NCBI RefSeq assembly: GCF_000186345.1
Contig: NC_014962.1
Coordinates: forward strand, 2,046,001-2,110,000
Reading direction: 5' to 3'
DNA from: Isosphaera pallida ATCC 43644
Lineage (GTDB): Bacteria > Planctomycetota > Planctomycetia > Isosphaerales > Isosphaeraceae
Length of the DNA stretch: 64,000 nucleotides
Shown here: positions 56,357 through 64,000 of the stretch, piece by piece
How the letters are laid out: each line of letters begins with the position of its first letter
Numbering within the stretch: the first letter of the stretch is position 1
Notes under the pieces: generated by a model
The model's input: only the letters and a program-made list of their open reading frames with translations
The model's database searches: none
Told to the model about the DNA's origin: nothing
Made by a program: the position numbers and the translations under genes

Positions 56357-57502
56357 ATGGAGTTTGACTTTACGCCTTCGCAACGCCACTGGCACGACTC
56401 GGCGGTTCAATTCGCCCGCGAGCATCTGACCGACGACATCCTCGAACGCGACGAACATCGGACCTTTTGGCGCGAGGGCTGGACCCGTTGCGCCGAGTTT
56501 GGCATCCAGGGTCTGCCGATTCCCCAGACCTACGGCGGCAAGGGAGGCGGACTTTCCGACACCATCGCCGCGATGGAGGGGTTGGGTTACGGCTGCCCGG
56601 ATTCGGGTCTGATCTTCTCGATCAACGCCTCGATGTGGACCAACTCGATTCCGATTTTGCTTTACGGCACCGAAGATCAGAAACGCCGCTACCTCCCGGG
56701 GCTGTGCGACGGCTCGATCATCGGAGCCAACGCCGCCAGCGAGCCGGAGGCTGGTTCCGACGTGTTTGCGATGAAGTCCACCGCAGTGCGCCAGGGGGAT
56801 CATTGGGTTCTCAACGGCCGCAAAACCTGGATCACCTCCGGGCCGGTAGCGGATTTGTTCGTCTCATTCGCGGTGACTCATCCGGGTCAGGGGGTGATGG
56901 GCCTTTCGGCCTTCCTGGTTCCCAAGGACGCGCCGGGCTTCCGCGTGGTCCGCGAAATTCGCAAGCTCGGCGTGCGTACCGTGCCCATGGGCGAAGCGGT
57001 CTTTGAGGATTGCCGCATCCCTGCCGCCAACCTGCTGGGCAAGGAAGGGCGCGGCGCGGAGGTCTTCAACTGTTCGATGGAATGGGAGCGTGGCGCGATT
57101 CTGGCCGCGGCGTTGGGCACGATGCGCCGCCAGTTGGAGCGCTGCGTCCAATTCGCTCGCACCCGCGTCCAGTATGGTCAGCCGATCGGCAAGTTTCAGG
57201 CGGTTTCGCACGCGATTGCCGACATGCATGTGCGTTTGGAGACCTGTCGCCCCCTGGTTTATAAAATCGGATGGCTCAAGGACCGGGGCAAAGACGCGAC
57301 GATCGCCTCGGCCATCGCTAAACTGCATGTCTCCGAGTCGTTCGTTGAAAACAGCATCACGGCCGTGCGGATCTTCGGCGCGCGGGGATTCGTGGCCGAG
57401 TTCGGCATCGAGAAGGATTTGCGCGACTCGATCGGCAGCCTGATCTATTCTGGGACCAACGAGATTCAGAAAAACCTGATCGCTCGTCACCTCCGCTTGT
57501 AG
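56357..57502 (+). CDS. Acyl-CoA dehydrogenase
   Basis: The 381-residue flavoprotein oxidises acyl-CoA to enoyl-CoA. It has the three-domain acyl-CoA dehydrogenase layout with GLPIPQTYGGKGGG, ANAASEPEAGSDVF (FAD/substrate region), LNGRKTWITSG, a middle beta domain, FARTRVQYGQPIGKFQAV and, near the end, DSIGSLIYSGTNEIQKNLIAR. The Gly-Thr-Asn-Glu stretch is in place of the usual Y-x-G-T-x-E and has Glu near it as possible base. GGAGG eight bases before ATG 56357 supports this start over 56285 or 56342. Whether it works in beta-oxidation or amino-acid or lipid synthesis cannot be told. Confidence 0.93.
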   Translation: MEFDFTPSQRHWHDSAVQFAREHLTDDILERDEHRTFWREGWTRCAEFGIQGLPIPQTYGGKGGGLSDTIAAMEGLGYGCPDSGLIFSINASMWTNSIPILLYGTEDQKRRYLPGLCDGSIIGANAASEPEAGSDVFAMKSTAVRQGDHWVLNGRKTWITSGPVADLFVSFAVTHPGQGVMGLSAFLVPKDAPGFRVVREIRKLGVRTVPMGEAVFEDCRIPAANLLGKEGRGAEVFNCSMEWERGAILAAALGTMRRQLERCVQFARTRVQYGQPIGKFQAVSHAIADMHVRLETCRPLVYKIGWLKDRGKDATIASAIAKLHVSESFVENSITAVRIFGARGFVAEFGIEKDLRDSIGSLIYSGTNEIQKNLIARHLRL

Positions 57503-57719
57503 TCACGAGGGTGGGAGGACTCGAACGAGCATCCGCCTGGTCGTGCCGCCAAGCCGTGCCCCATCTTAATGTTCAAGGACGAACCCATCACTCGTCGCGG
57601 GACGACGCGACCGATCCCGCTACACCGCCCGACCAACCATCTTGACGATGGCCCTGGTCGCGGTTCGATTGAATGCCTCGGTCGGATTGCACGATTGCTG
57701 GAGAGCGGGAGACTCAACC

Positions 57720-58865
57720 GTGAAGCTACTCGTCACCGGAGGGGCGGGATTCATCGGCTCGGCGCTGGTGCGCCGACTGATTCGGACCACCTCGCATCAA
57801 GTCGTCAATCTCGACGCCCTGACCTACGCCGGCAACCTGGAATCGCTTGAAGAAGCCTTCGACGATCCCCGGCACGTCTTCGTTCAGGTCGATCTCAACG
57901 ACCGCGAGGCAGTGCGGACAGTCTTCCGCGATCACGACCCCGATGGGGTGCTTCATCTCGCCGCGGAAAGCCATGTCGATCGCTCGATCGACGGCCCAGG
58001 GGCGTTCATTCAGACCAACATTGGAGGCACTTTCCATTTGTTGACCGCCGCGCTGGAGCATTGGCAGGGATTATCGGAGTCTCGTCAACATCGATTTCGA
58101 TTCTTACATGTTTCAACTGACGAGGTTTACGGCTCGCTCGGGCCAACCGGCTATTTCGACGAGACCACGCCCTACGCTCCCAATTCGCCGTATTCGGCCA
58201 GCAAGGCGGCGTCCGACTTCCTGGTGAGGGCTTGGCACCACACTTACGGCCTCCCTACACTCATTACGCATTGTTCCAACAATTACGGTCCCCGACAATA
58301 CCCCGAAAAACTGATTCCTCTCATGATCCGTCACGCTCTGGCGGGCAAGCCGCTGCCCGTCTACGGCCAGGGCGCGAACGTGCGCGACTGGCTTTATGTT
58401 GACGACCACGTCCGCGCCTTGATCGAGGTTTTCGAGCGGGGAAGGGTGGGCGGCGTTTACGACATCGGGGGCAAGAACGAAAAAACCAACCTGGAGGTGG
58501 TGCGGGCCATCTGCGGTTTACTAGACGAACTGCGGCCCGATTCTCCCTTCCGACCGCACGAACGACTCATCGAATTCGTCGCCGATCGGCCCGGCCACGA
58601 TTTGAGATATGCCATCAACCCGGCTCGAATCGAAGCCGAATTGGGTTGGACTCCGCTGGAAACCTTCGAGACTGGCCTACGCAAAACGGTCCAGTGGTAT
58701 CTGGACCACACCGAATGGGTTGAGCGAGTGGCCAAGGGTTTGGAGCGGTCCCAACGTCTGGGTCTGGGCGTGATCCGTCAACTCGACAACCCAGCTGGTC
58801 GGGTCGCATTGACAGTTGGGGCCGCCGCGTGTTGCGACCACGTTGACCGGGGAGAGCGATCATGA
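57720..58865 (+). CDS. rmlB: dTDP-glucose 4,6-dehydratase
   Basis: The 381-residue NAD-dependent enzyme forms dTDP-4-keto-6-deoxyglucose. It has the extended SDR motif [54 protein letters not shown] with Tyr and Lys, [14 protein letters not shown], and [11 protein letters not shown]. The start is GTG 57720 with GGGAG eight bases upstream; ATG 57642 is less likely. The C-terminal ~40 residues after [10 protein letters not shown] are an extension. The stop overlaps the rmlA start (ATGA), showing translational coupling. Confidence 0.94.
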   Translation: MKLLVTGGAGFIGSALVRRLIRTTSHQVVNLDALTYAGNLESLEEAFDDPRHVFVQVDLNDREAVRTVFRDHDPDGVLHLAAESHVDRSIDGPGAFIQTNIGGTFHLLTAALEHWQGLSESRQHRFRFLHVSTDEVYGSLGPTGYFDETTPYAPNSPYSASKAASDFLVRAWHHTYGLPTLITHCSNNYGPRQYPEKLIPLMIRHALAGKPLPVYGQGANVRDWLYVDDHVRALIEVFERGRVGGVYDIGGKNEKTNLEVVRAICGLLDELRPDSPFRPHERLIEFVADRPGHDLRYAINPARIEAELGWTPLETFETGLRKTVQWYLDHTEWVERVAKGLERSQRLGLGVIRQLDNPAGRVALTVGAAACCDHVDRGERS

Positions 58866-59761
58866 CCGCCACACGCCCAGCTCCCATGAAGGGGATCGTG
58901 CTGGCTGGAGGGGCCGGAACCCGGCTCTATCCGGTCACCAAGGTGGTCTCCAAACAACTGCTTCCGGTTTACGATAAACCGATGATTTACTATCCCCTCA
59001 GCGCCTTGATGCTCGCGGGAATTCGAGACATCCTCATCATCTCGACCCCCACCGATCTGCCGCGGTTCCGCGAGCTGTTGGGCGAAGGCGGGCAGTGGGG
59101 AGTTCGGTTCGAGTACGCCGAGCAACCCCGTCCTGAAGGATTGGCCCAGGCGTTCCTGATTGGCCGCTCCTTCGTCGGTGACGACAAGGTGGCGTTAGTG
59201 CTGGGCGACAACATCTTTTATGGGCACGGCTTCACTGATGCGGTTCAACGCGCCGCACGGCTGGAAAAAGGGGCGGTGGTCTTCGGCTATCACGTCCACG
59301 ATCCACATCGTTACGGCGTCGCTGAGTTCGACTCCGCCGGACGGGTCGTCAACATCGAGGAAAAACCCAAGCAACCTCAATCCAATTACGCGATCACCGG
59401 CATTTACTTTTACGACAATGACGTTCTGGAGATCGCCGCGGGCCTCAAACCGTCGTCCCGAGGCGAGTTGGAAATCACCGACGTGAATCGGGCCTATCTC
59501 CAACGCGGGGATCTGCGGGTTGAACTGCTCGGTCGAGGGGTCGCCTGGCTGGATACCGGCACCTTCGAGGCGCTTCAACAGGCCTCGCAGTTCATCCAAG
59601 TGATCGAACAACGTCAGGGCTTACGGGTCGCTTGCTTGGAGGAGATCGCCTATCACATGGGCTTCATCGACGCGGCTCACCTGGAACGGCTGGCCGCCGG
59701 GATGACCAACGATCTGGGCGCGTATCTGCGCGCCGTTTTGGGGAGGCCAAGCCAACAATGA
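58862..59761 (+). CDS. rmlA: Glucose-1-phosphate thymidylyltransferase
   Basis: The 299-residue enzyme joins dTTP and glucose 1-phosphate to give dTDP-glucose, the first step of the pathway. It shows [17 protein letters not shown] (nucleotide-binding loop), [29 protein letters not shown] and [18 protein letters not shown]-like sequence (here [18 protein letters not shown]). Length is normal. It overlaps rmlB by four bases at its start and rmlC by four at its end (59758-59761). Confidence 0.95.
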   Translation: MTATRPAPMKGIVLAGGAGTRLYPVTKVVSKQLLPVYDKPMIYYPLSALMLAGIRDILIISTPTDLPRFRELLGEGGQWGVRFEYAEQPRPEGLAQAFLIGRSFVGDDKVALVLGDNIFYGHGFTDAVQRAARLEKGAVVFGYHVHDPHRYGVAEFDSAGRVVNIEEKPKQPQSNYAITGIYFYDNDVLEIAAGLKPSSRGELEITDVNRAYLQRGDLRVELLGRGVAWLDTGTFEALQQASQFIQVIEQRQGLRVACLEEIAYHMGFIDAAHLERLAAGMTNDLGAYLRAVLGRPSQQ

Positions 59762-60357
59762 ACGTTGAACCGACTGCCTTGCCCGAAGTGCTGCGAATCA
59801 CGCCCCGGGTCTTTTACGATGATCGCGGCCGGTTCCAAGAACTTTGGAACCACGAACGCTACGCCCAAGCCGGGCTGCCGGTCTGCTTTGTCCAGGACAA
59901 CCTCTCCTGGTCGCGTCCGGGAGTACTCCGCGGCCTTCATTTCCAGAACCCCGCCGCCCAAGGCAAACTGGTCATGGTTTTAAGCGGCGCGATCTTCGAC
60001 GTGGCGGTGGATGTGCGGATCGGTTCCCCCACTTACGGCCAGTGGGTCGGCGAACATCTCAGCTCAGAGAATTCTTTGCAACTCTTCATCCCTCAAGGGT
60101 TCGCGCACGGGTTCGCCGTTCTCGGCGATCAACCAGCGTTGGTGGCGTACAAATGCACCCATCCTTATCGGCCCGACTGTGAGCGAGCCCTGGTTTGGAA
60201 CGACGCTGATCTTGCGATCGCCTGGCCCGACGAGGTGGTTGAACCAATTCTCAACCCCAAGGATCGAGCGGCCTCCACCCTTCGGCAACTGGAACGCTCT
60301 CCAGGAGCGCTCCCCCAGTACGACGCCTCGCCGGTTCGTCAAGTGCGGTCGGCGTGA
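59758..60357 (+). CDS. rmlC: dTDP-4-dehydrorhamnose 3,5-epimerase
   Basis: The 199-residue cupin enzyme epimerises dTDP-4-keto-6-deoxyglucose at C3 and C5. Motifs include [33 protein letters not shown] with the catalytic His, [17 protein letters not shown], and [15 protein letters not shown]. It starts at ATG 59758 inside the rmlA stop. The ORF from 59632 is a frame extension through rmlA. rmlD, which makes dTDP-rhamnose, is not in this window, so the final sugar is uncertain. Confidence 0.93.
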   Translation: MNVEPTALPEVLRITPRVFYDDRGRFQELWNHERYAQAGLPVCFVQDNLSWSRPGVLRGLHFQNPAAQGKLVMVLSGAIFDVAVDVRIGSPTYGQWVGEHLSSENSLQLFIPQGFAHGFAVLGDQPALVAYKCTHPYRPDCERALVWNDADLAIAWPDEVVEPILNPKDRAASTLRQLERSPGALPQYDASPVRQVRSA

Positions 60358-60363
60358 GTCTTT

Positions 60364-60393
60364 GTCGCCACGGAGTACCGATGCGTTGGCGAC
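60364..60393. terminator. Hairpin between convergent rmlC and response regulator genes
   Basis: GTCGCCA (60364-60370) pairs with TGGCGAC (60387-60393), with further CG pairing inside the loop side. It starts seven bases after the rmlC stop. No T tract follows, so it is only a candidate. Confidence 0.4.
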
Positions 60394-60516
60394 GTGGAAG
60401 GCTGGCGGCGAGCCAAACGGCATCGATGGTTCGCCCTCTCCTTAGGCGGTTCCCTCCCATTGCATGATGGGATAACCCGCCATTCGCCACGAACCAATCA
60501 CATCATGTGAGACGGC

Positions 60517-60939
60517 TCAGGCTTGCTCCTCTTCGGACGGTTCAAGGATGCGGCGCACCGAGCGAACCAGTTTCTCCATAGCAAAGGGCTTGCGGAGGTA
60601 GTCGCGCACGCCAAGCATCTCCGCATAAGCGCGATGACGGCTGCCTTCATTGGCGGTGATCATAATCGTGGGAATCATCCCGCCGGGACGGGTGCGGAGT
60701 TTTTCCAAGACGAGAAATCCACTCTTCTTGGGCATCATCATGTCCAGGATGATGAGGTCGGGGTTCTCGCGTTCCGCCAGCGCCAAACCGGAGTTGCCGT
60801 CCCGAGCCACCAGCACCCGATAGCCGCGATGCTCGAAGGTCATCCGCATCGCTTCGATGATTTCGGGGTCGTCATCCACCAATAAGATGGTGCGGTCTTC
60901 ATCCAGGTCGTCGTGGTCGTAATCGTGGTCGTGGTTCAT
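60517..60939 (-). CDS. Single-domain response regulator
   Basis: The 140-residue protein is a lone receiver: acidic pair in LLVDDDPEI, phospho-acceptor Asp in LIILDMMMPKKSG, Thr in IMITAN and Lys in YLRKPF. It starts at ATG 60939 with an acidic-histidine-rich leader (NHDHDYDHDDLDED) that could bind metal. The longer ORF from 61020 adds Trp/Arg-rich residues. It has no output domain, so it probably passes phosphate or binds a partner. No histidine kinase is adjacent. Confidence 0.9.
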   Translation of the reverse strand: MNHDHDYDHDDLDEDRTILLVDDDPEIIEAMRMTFEHRGYRVLVARDGNSGLALAERENPDLIILDMMMPKKSGFLVLEKLRTRPGGMIPTIMITANEGSRHRAYAEMLGVRDYLRKPFAMEKLVRSVRRILEPSEEEQA

Positions 60940-61048
60940 GAGTTCAATCCGTGGGCGGGAGCAGGAACGGGACGAGGCCGGCCAAAGGAACGGAGCCCAG
61001 TTGGCTCCCCATCCCGACACTGCATGGTAGGTTCCCGCCGGCGATGGC

Positions 61049-61067
61049 TCAAGTCAAGTCAAGTCGA
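61049..61067. repeat. Short tandem CAAGT repeat
   Basis: CAAGT is repeated three times and then degenerates, about 110 bases before the response regulator start. It is a short simple repeat and its function is unknown. Confidence 0.5.
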
Positions 61068-61219
61068 GCCAAGGCCAAGACCAGAGATCGGCCCCGTTTC
61101 CGAGGGGATTGAACCCTGTTCTCGTTCCGCTCAAGCCCACCAGCCAACCAAGCCGCGACGCGCCACGAGGTCTCAGCGCCGTTGCAGTCCCGCCTTGGCT
61201 CCGTCCCCCCGTTCTTCTC

Positions 61220-61435
61220 CTAGCGTGACGGCTCGACCCGAGCGACCAACGCCAAATCCACCAAGTCGAGGGTGTCGTCGGGCTGGAAGACCGCCATCGA
61301 TCGCAATGGGCGGCGCGACGCTAGGGCCTCGGGATGAGCTACGCGAACCTGGCGGTCATTCTCCAGATGAACCACGAAGGGTTCAAAGGGTTCGGCGCGA
61401 CTCAAACGACGGATTTCTTGAAGGGTGGAGCGCAT
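61220..61435 (-). CDS. Small conserved-type protein, function unknown
   Basis: The 71-residue protein starts at ATG 61435 with MRSTLQEIRRLSRAEPFEPF and continues FVVHLENDRQVRVAHPEAL, MAVFQPDDTLDLVDLALV. This follows the pattern of small planctomycete proteins with PF-PF-HL-DGR-HPE motifs, a likely compact beta-rich domain. The ORF to 61564 extends it with unconvincing residues. Its role is unknown. It lies between the response regulator and the lactate permease on the same strand but with gaps of 280 and 199 bases. Confidence 0.7.
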   Translation of the reverse strand: MRSTLQEIRRLSRAEPFEPFVVHLENDRQVRVAHPEALASRRPLRSMAVFQPDDTLDLVDLALVARVEPSR

Positions 61436-61634
61436 CGTCCTTGAATCTCCAAGGGCCATTCCTGGACCATCACCTCCAACCCAACCCAGCCGAATGGAGG
61501 CCGGAACGTGACGCCATCGGGCCGTCCAAGCTGACGAGAAATCCACGTGGCAATTGTCCGACACAAGGGAGTCGTCAACCTCATTCCGGGTTTGGTTTGG
61601 AGGAAATCAGCCTTGTCTTGAAAGAAAGATCGGC

Positions 61635-63308
61635 CTAAGGCAAAGGGATCGCGTTTGGAGCCACATGGGCGTAGACCCAAACGACCAACGCGACCAACCC
61701 GGCTAACGCCAGACTGTGAGGAAAAACTGCGCGAAGGATGGGGCCTTCCTTGCCGTGAATCCCAGTGGCGGCGGCCGCGACAACAATCGATTGCGCATCG
61801 ACCATCTTACCCATCACTCCTCCGGTCGAGTTGGCCGACGCCATCAGGATCGGGTTGAGTCCAAGCTTGTCGGCAGTCACGACTTGGAGGTTCCCGAACA
61901 AGATGTTGCTCGCGGTGTCCGATCCCGTCAAGGCCACACCCAGCCAACCGAGAAATGTCCCCAGGATCGGATAGATCCAGGGTCCTGATCGGGTCAAGGC
62001 CAGACCAAGCACGGCGTCCATTCCCGAAAACCGGGTCAGGTGACCCAGCGCCAACATGGCGAGGATCGCCGCAGCAGCGGCTCGAAGACTCCAAAGGGTG
62101 CGGCCGAGCAGGAAGACCAACCGGGCTGGGGCAACCCCCAAATAAAGACCGCTGAGAATCGCCGCCAGGAAGACGGCGGTCCCGGTGGCTCCCAGTGTGG
62201 GCAGGACCACCAGACCTTCCAAAGCGTCGCGTTCGGGGTCAACTTGCTCCCGTCCGGTCAACTCCGGCCCTTTGGCGATCGCCAGATGAAGACCGGGCAT
62301 GGGAACCGAAACGGTCGAGACCGCGTTCATCCATCGCTTGGGCTCCTCCAACCCCCAGATCAAAACCAGGGCCGCCAGAATGACGAATGGTGTCCACGCC
62401 CGGCGAACCGAAGCGGCGTGAAGACGCCCCCGAGGCCCCCCCACAAACCCCGTGGCGTGGGTGTCAGAATCGAGATCGTGTTCAAAGCGGTACACGTGTC
62501 GAGGTTGCCAAAACCGTAGGAAAATCGCGCCGACGGCCAACGAACAGGAAGAGGCGGCCAGATCGACCAAATCGACCCCCACGAAGTTGGCCCAAAGCCC
62601 CTGGACGACCGCGAAGGTTCCGCCCAGCACCAGAATCGCCGGCGCGACCTCGCCCAGGCGTCGCCAAGGGGACATCATCGCCACCAACCAAAATGGCACA
62701 ATGAGCGAAATTGGTGGTAGGATCCGGCCCGCCGTGGCGCTGAGCGACTCGACGTTCAGCTTGGTGACTTGACCGAGGGTCTGGATCGGGATGCCGAGAG
62801 ATCCCCACGCCACCGGTGCGGTGTTGGCCACGAGGCAGAGGATCGCCGCCTGCAACGGTGGAAAGCCCAGACCCACCAGGAACGCCGCCGAGATGGCCAC
62901 CGGCGCGCCGAAGCCAGCGATCCCTTCGATGAATGCGCCGAAGGCATAGGCGATCAGAACCGCTTGAATTCGACGATCTTGGGAAAGACCCGCGATCGAA
63001 GCTCGCATCACGGCAAACGAACCGGTCTCGACAACCACGTTGTACAAAAAGACCGCCGCGACGATCAACCAAACGATCCGGCTGAGGGCGAAGACCAAAC
63101 CAACCCCGACTCCTCCCCATGCGGCCTGCCAAGGCATCTTGAAAATGGTTAGGGCCACCAGCAAGGCCAGGGTGAGAGCCGAAACGGCCGCGACCCAGGC
63201 CCGAACCCGTCCCGTGGCTAGGGTCCCCAGCAACACCGCGACCGGCAACGCCGCGGCCAGGGTAGAACCAGGCCACCAACCCAGCGGATCATAGGTCTGG
63301 ACCCACAT
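61635..63308 (-). CDS. L-lactate permease (LctP family)
   Basis: The 557-residue integral membrane protein has about 12-14 helices and the LctP signatures GAFIEGIAGFGAPVAI and PVAWGSLGIPIQTLGQVT early, with LALTRSGPWIYPILGTFLGW, LTGSDTASNILFGNLQ and ANSTGGVMGKMVDAQSIVVA near the end. It transports lactate, and often glycolate, with protons. The first ATG (63314) is only two bases from GGGGAG, so the second, ATG 63308 eight bases away, is the likely start (MWVQTYDPLG). No lactate dehydrogenase is visible nearby. Confidence 0.93.
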   Translation of the reverse strand: MWVQTYDPLGWWPGSTLAAALPVAVLLGTLATGRVRAWVAAVSALTLALLVALTIFKMPWQAAWGGVGVGLVFALSRIVWLIVAAVFLYNVVVETGSFAVMRASIAGLSQDRRIQAVLIAYAFGAFIEGIAGFGAPVAISAAFLVGLGFPPLQAAILCLVANTAPVAWGSLGIPIQTLGQVTKLNVESLSATAGRILPPISLIVPFWLVAMMSPWRRLGEVAPAILVLGGTFAVVQGLWANFVGVDLVDLAASSCSLAVGAIFLRFWQPRHVYRFEHDLDSDTHATGFVGGPRGRLHAASVRRAWTPFVILAALVLIWGLEEPKRWMNAVSTVSVPMPGLHLAIAKGPELTGREQVDPERDALEGLVVLPTLGATGTAVFLAAILSGLYLGVAPARLVFLLGRTLWSLRAAAAAILAMLALGHLTRFSGMDAVLGLALTRSGPWIYPILGTFLGWLGVALTGSDTASNILFGNLQVVTADKLGLNPILMASANSTGGVMGKMVDAQSIVVAAAATGIHGKEGPILRAVFPHSLALAGLVALVVWVYAHVAPNAIPLP

Positions 63309-63450
63309 TGGCATATCTCCCCAACTGTGTCGAATCGCGCCGTTGTTCCCATTCCAGGAGCAATTGGGGATCGCCCTCGCATGGGGTGGCCTGACGTCCT
63401 ACAACAACACTCGTTCGTCGGTCACGTCGAAACCGGCCGGAGGGTCGCCC

Positions 63451-63576
63451 ATGTTCGTTCGATGGATCGAAGCGCAATGTCGGCGAGTTCGGAGGCGCGA
63501 CGCCGCGTCGGCCGAGCCAGCGACGTTGGCCGTCGTTGTTGTCCCCCCCGCTTCCGCATTCGAGGTTTTCGAGTGA
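63451..63576 (+). CDS. Possible short ORF coupled to the EgtD-like gene
   Basis: A 41-residue ORF starts at ATG 63451 with an excellent GGAGGG six bases upstream. Its stop overlaps the GTG start of the methyltransferase gene by four bases (GTGA). The product (MFVRWIEAQCRRVRRRDAAS at the start, ending ASAFEVFE) is basic then hydrophobic and matches no family I know. It might be a real small protein or a translated leader that controls the next gene. A chance ORF is possible. Confidence 0.38.
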   Translation: MFVRWIEAQCRRVRRRDAASAEPATLAVVVVPPASAFEVFE

Positions 63577-64000
63577 CCGTTTCGAACTCCGCCGAATCCT
63601 GCTCGCCTCACCCCTTCGCTACCCCGACGACCCCAGAGAATAGCCCACCCGAAGAGGGCCGCCCGCTCCCCGGCTCACCCGCCTTGGTCGCCTCTGGTCT
63701 TCAGGTTCGGCCCTGGTACGCGGTTCTCGACCTGACCGCCCAGACCCATGCCCGCGACTTCGCAACTTCGCTGCGCGAAGGATTGAGTCACCGTCCCCGA
63801 CGTTTGGAATGCCGCTTCCTCTACGACGCAGTGGGTTCCAAGCTCTTCGAGGCGATCTGTGAATTGCCCGAATATTATCTCACCCGCACGGAGGACGCCA
63901 TCCTGCGGCATCATGCCCACGCGATGCCGCCACCACAGTCCTCCCGCCTGCTCCCCGGGAATCGAGAGACCCTCGAGATCGTCGAACTCGGTGGCGGTAG
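63573..64000 (+). CDS. EgtD-like SAM-dependent methyltransferase, 3' end outside window
   Basis: The first 142 residues are present. After a ~50-residue Pro/Ser-rich start comes the pattern of the EgtD (histidine N-alpha-methyltransferase, ergothioneine) family: FATSLREGLSHRPRRLECRF, LYDAVGSKLFEAICELPEYY, LTRTEDAIL and the SAM motif beginning EIVELGGGS at the edge. GTG 63573 follows GAGG with proper spacing. Ergothioneine-type synthesis is plausible, but the catalytic and substrate residues lie beyond the window and the partner EgtB is not visible. It also resembles other DUF2260-like methyltransferases. Confidence 0.8.
   Translation, partial: MTVSNSAESCSPHPFATPTTPENSPPEEGRPLPGSPALVASGLQVRPWYAVLDLTAQTHARDFATSLREGLSHRPRRLECRFLYDAVGSKLFEAICELPEYYLTRTEDAILRHHAHAMPPPQSSRLLPGNRETLEIVELGGG

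Noticed and set aside
55991-56803. N-terminal extension of the Lys-rich protein to 56803
   Set aside because: It overlaps the acyl-CoA dehydrogenase gene on the other strand and the added residues look like antisense translation.

Overview
The window looks like chromosomal DNA of a high-G+C planctomycete, most likely from the Isosphaera/Singulisphaera side of the phylum. That is inferred from gene content, not from a database match. The pointers are two leucine-rich proteins with the TIGR02996-type N-terminus (motif ADWxE), a BamA with a proline-rich insert, several Ser/Thr kinases and sigma-like regulators, an NHLM-type bacteriocin transporter, and small conserved-looking planctomycete-style proteins. 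I saw no rRNA, CRISPR array, insertion sequence or prophage. The one RNA gene I could fold is tRNA-Val(TAC).

Layout. 1-1172 (-): 5' part of an unrecognised protein ending in a coiled coil, running off the window. 1851-2816 (+): a NagB-like sugar-phosphate isomerase homologue with an altered active site. 3142-12142 (-): a three-gene unit of an ArgZ/LOR-SDH-type enzyme, an HlyD-like adaptor and a 1944-residue fusion of both NHLM peptide-export ABC proteins. 12603-15426 (+): a two-gene cobalt/nickel ECF transporter (CbiM with CbiN-like tail, then fused CbiQ-CbiO), followed by an SDR oxidoreductase and tRNA-Val. 16830-22883 (+): a tiny membrane protein, a membrane-anchored sulfatase-superfamily protein and BamA. 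23092-31961 (-): a large membrane/TPR protein, a sigma-like regulator and two LRR paralogues.

32350-44731 (+): an SDR, two paralogous Ser/Thr kinases, a TPR membrane protein, an RluA-type pseudouridine synthase and a 1053-residue TPR protein. 44757-48449 (-): overlapping genes for a receiver-histidine kinase, glycerate kinase and ThiL. 48879-52707 (+): glutamine-dependent NAD+ synthetase, a coiled-coil gene remnant and a TolB-like propeller protein. 52737-55990 (-): MtnA, an acidic small protein, alanine dehydrogenase and a Lys-rich small protein. 56357-60357 (+): acyl-CoA dehydrogenase and an overlapping rmlB-rmlA-rmlC operon for dTDP-sugar synthesis. 60517-63308 (-): a single-domain response regulator, a 71-residue protein and a lactate permease. 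63451-64000 (+): a possible leader ORF and the start of an EgtD-like methyltransferase.

Most of the window is housekeeping and envelope biology. The most unusual parts are the single-polypeptide NHLM exporter beside an amino-acid enzyme but with no visible precursor peptide, the two kinases that share uncharacterised N- and C-terminal domains plus a near-identical 100-bp stretch, and several clean DNA repeats and palindromes in regulatory positions. No complete new system is proven here.
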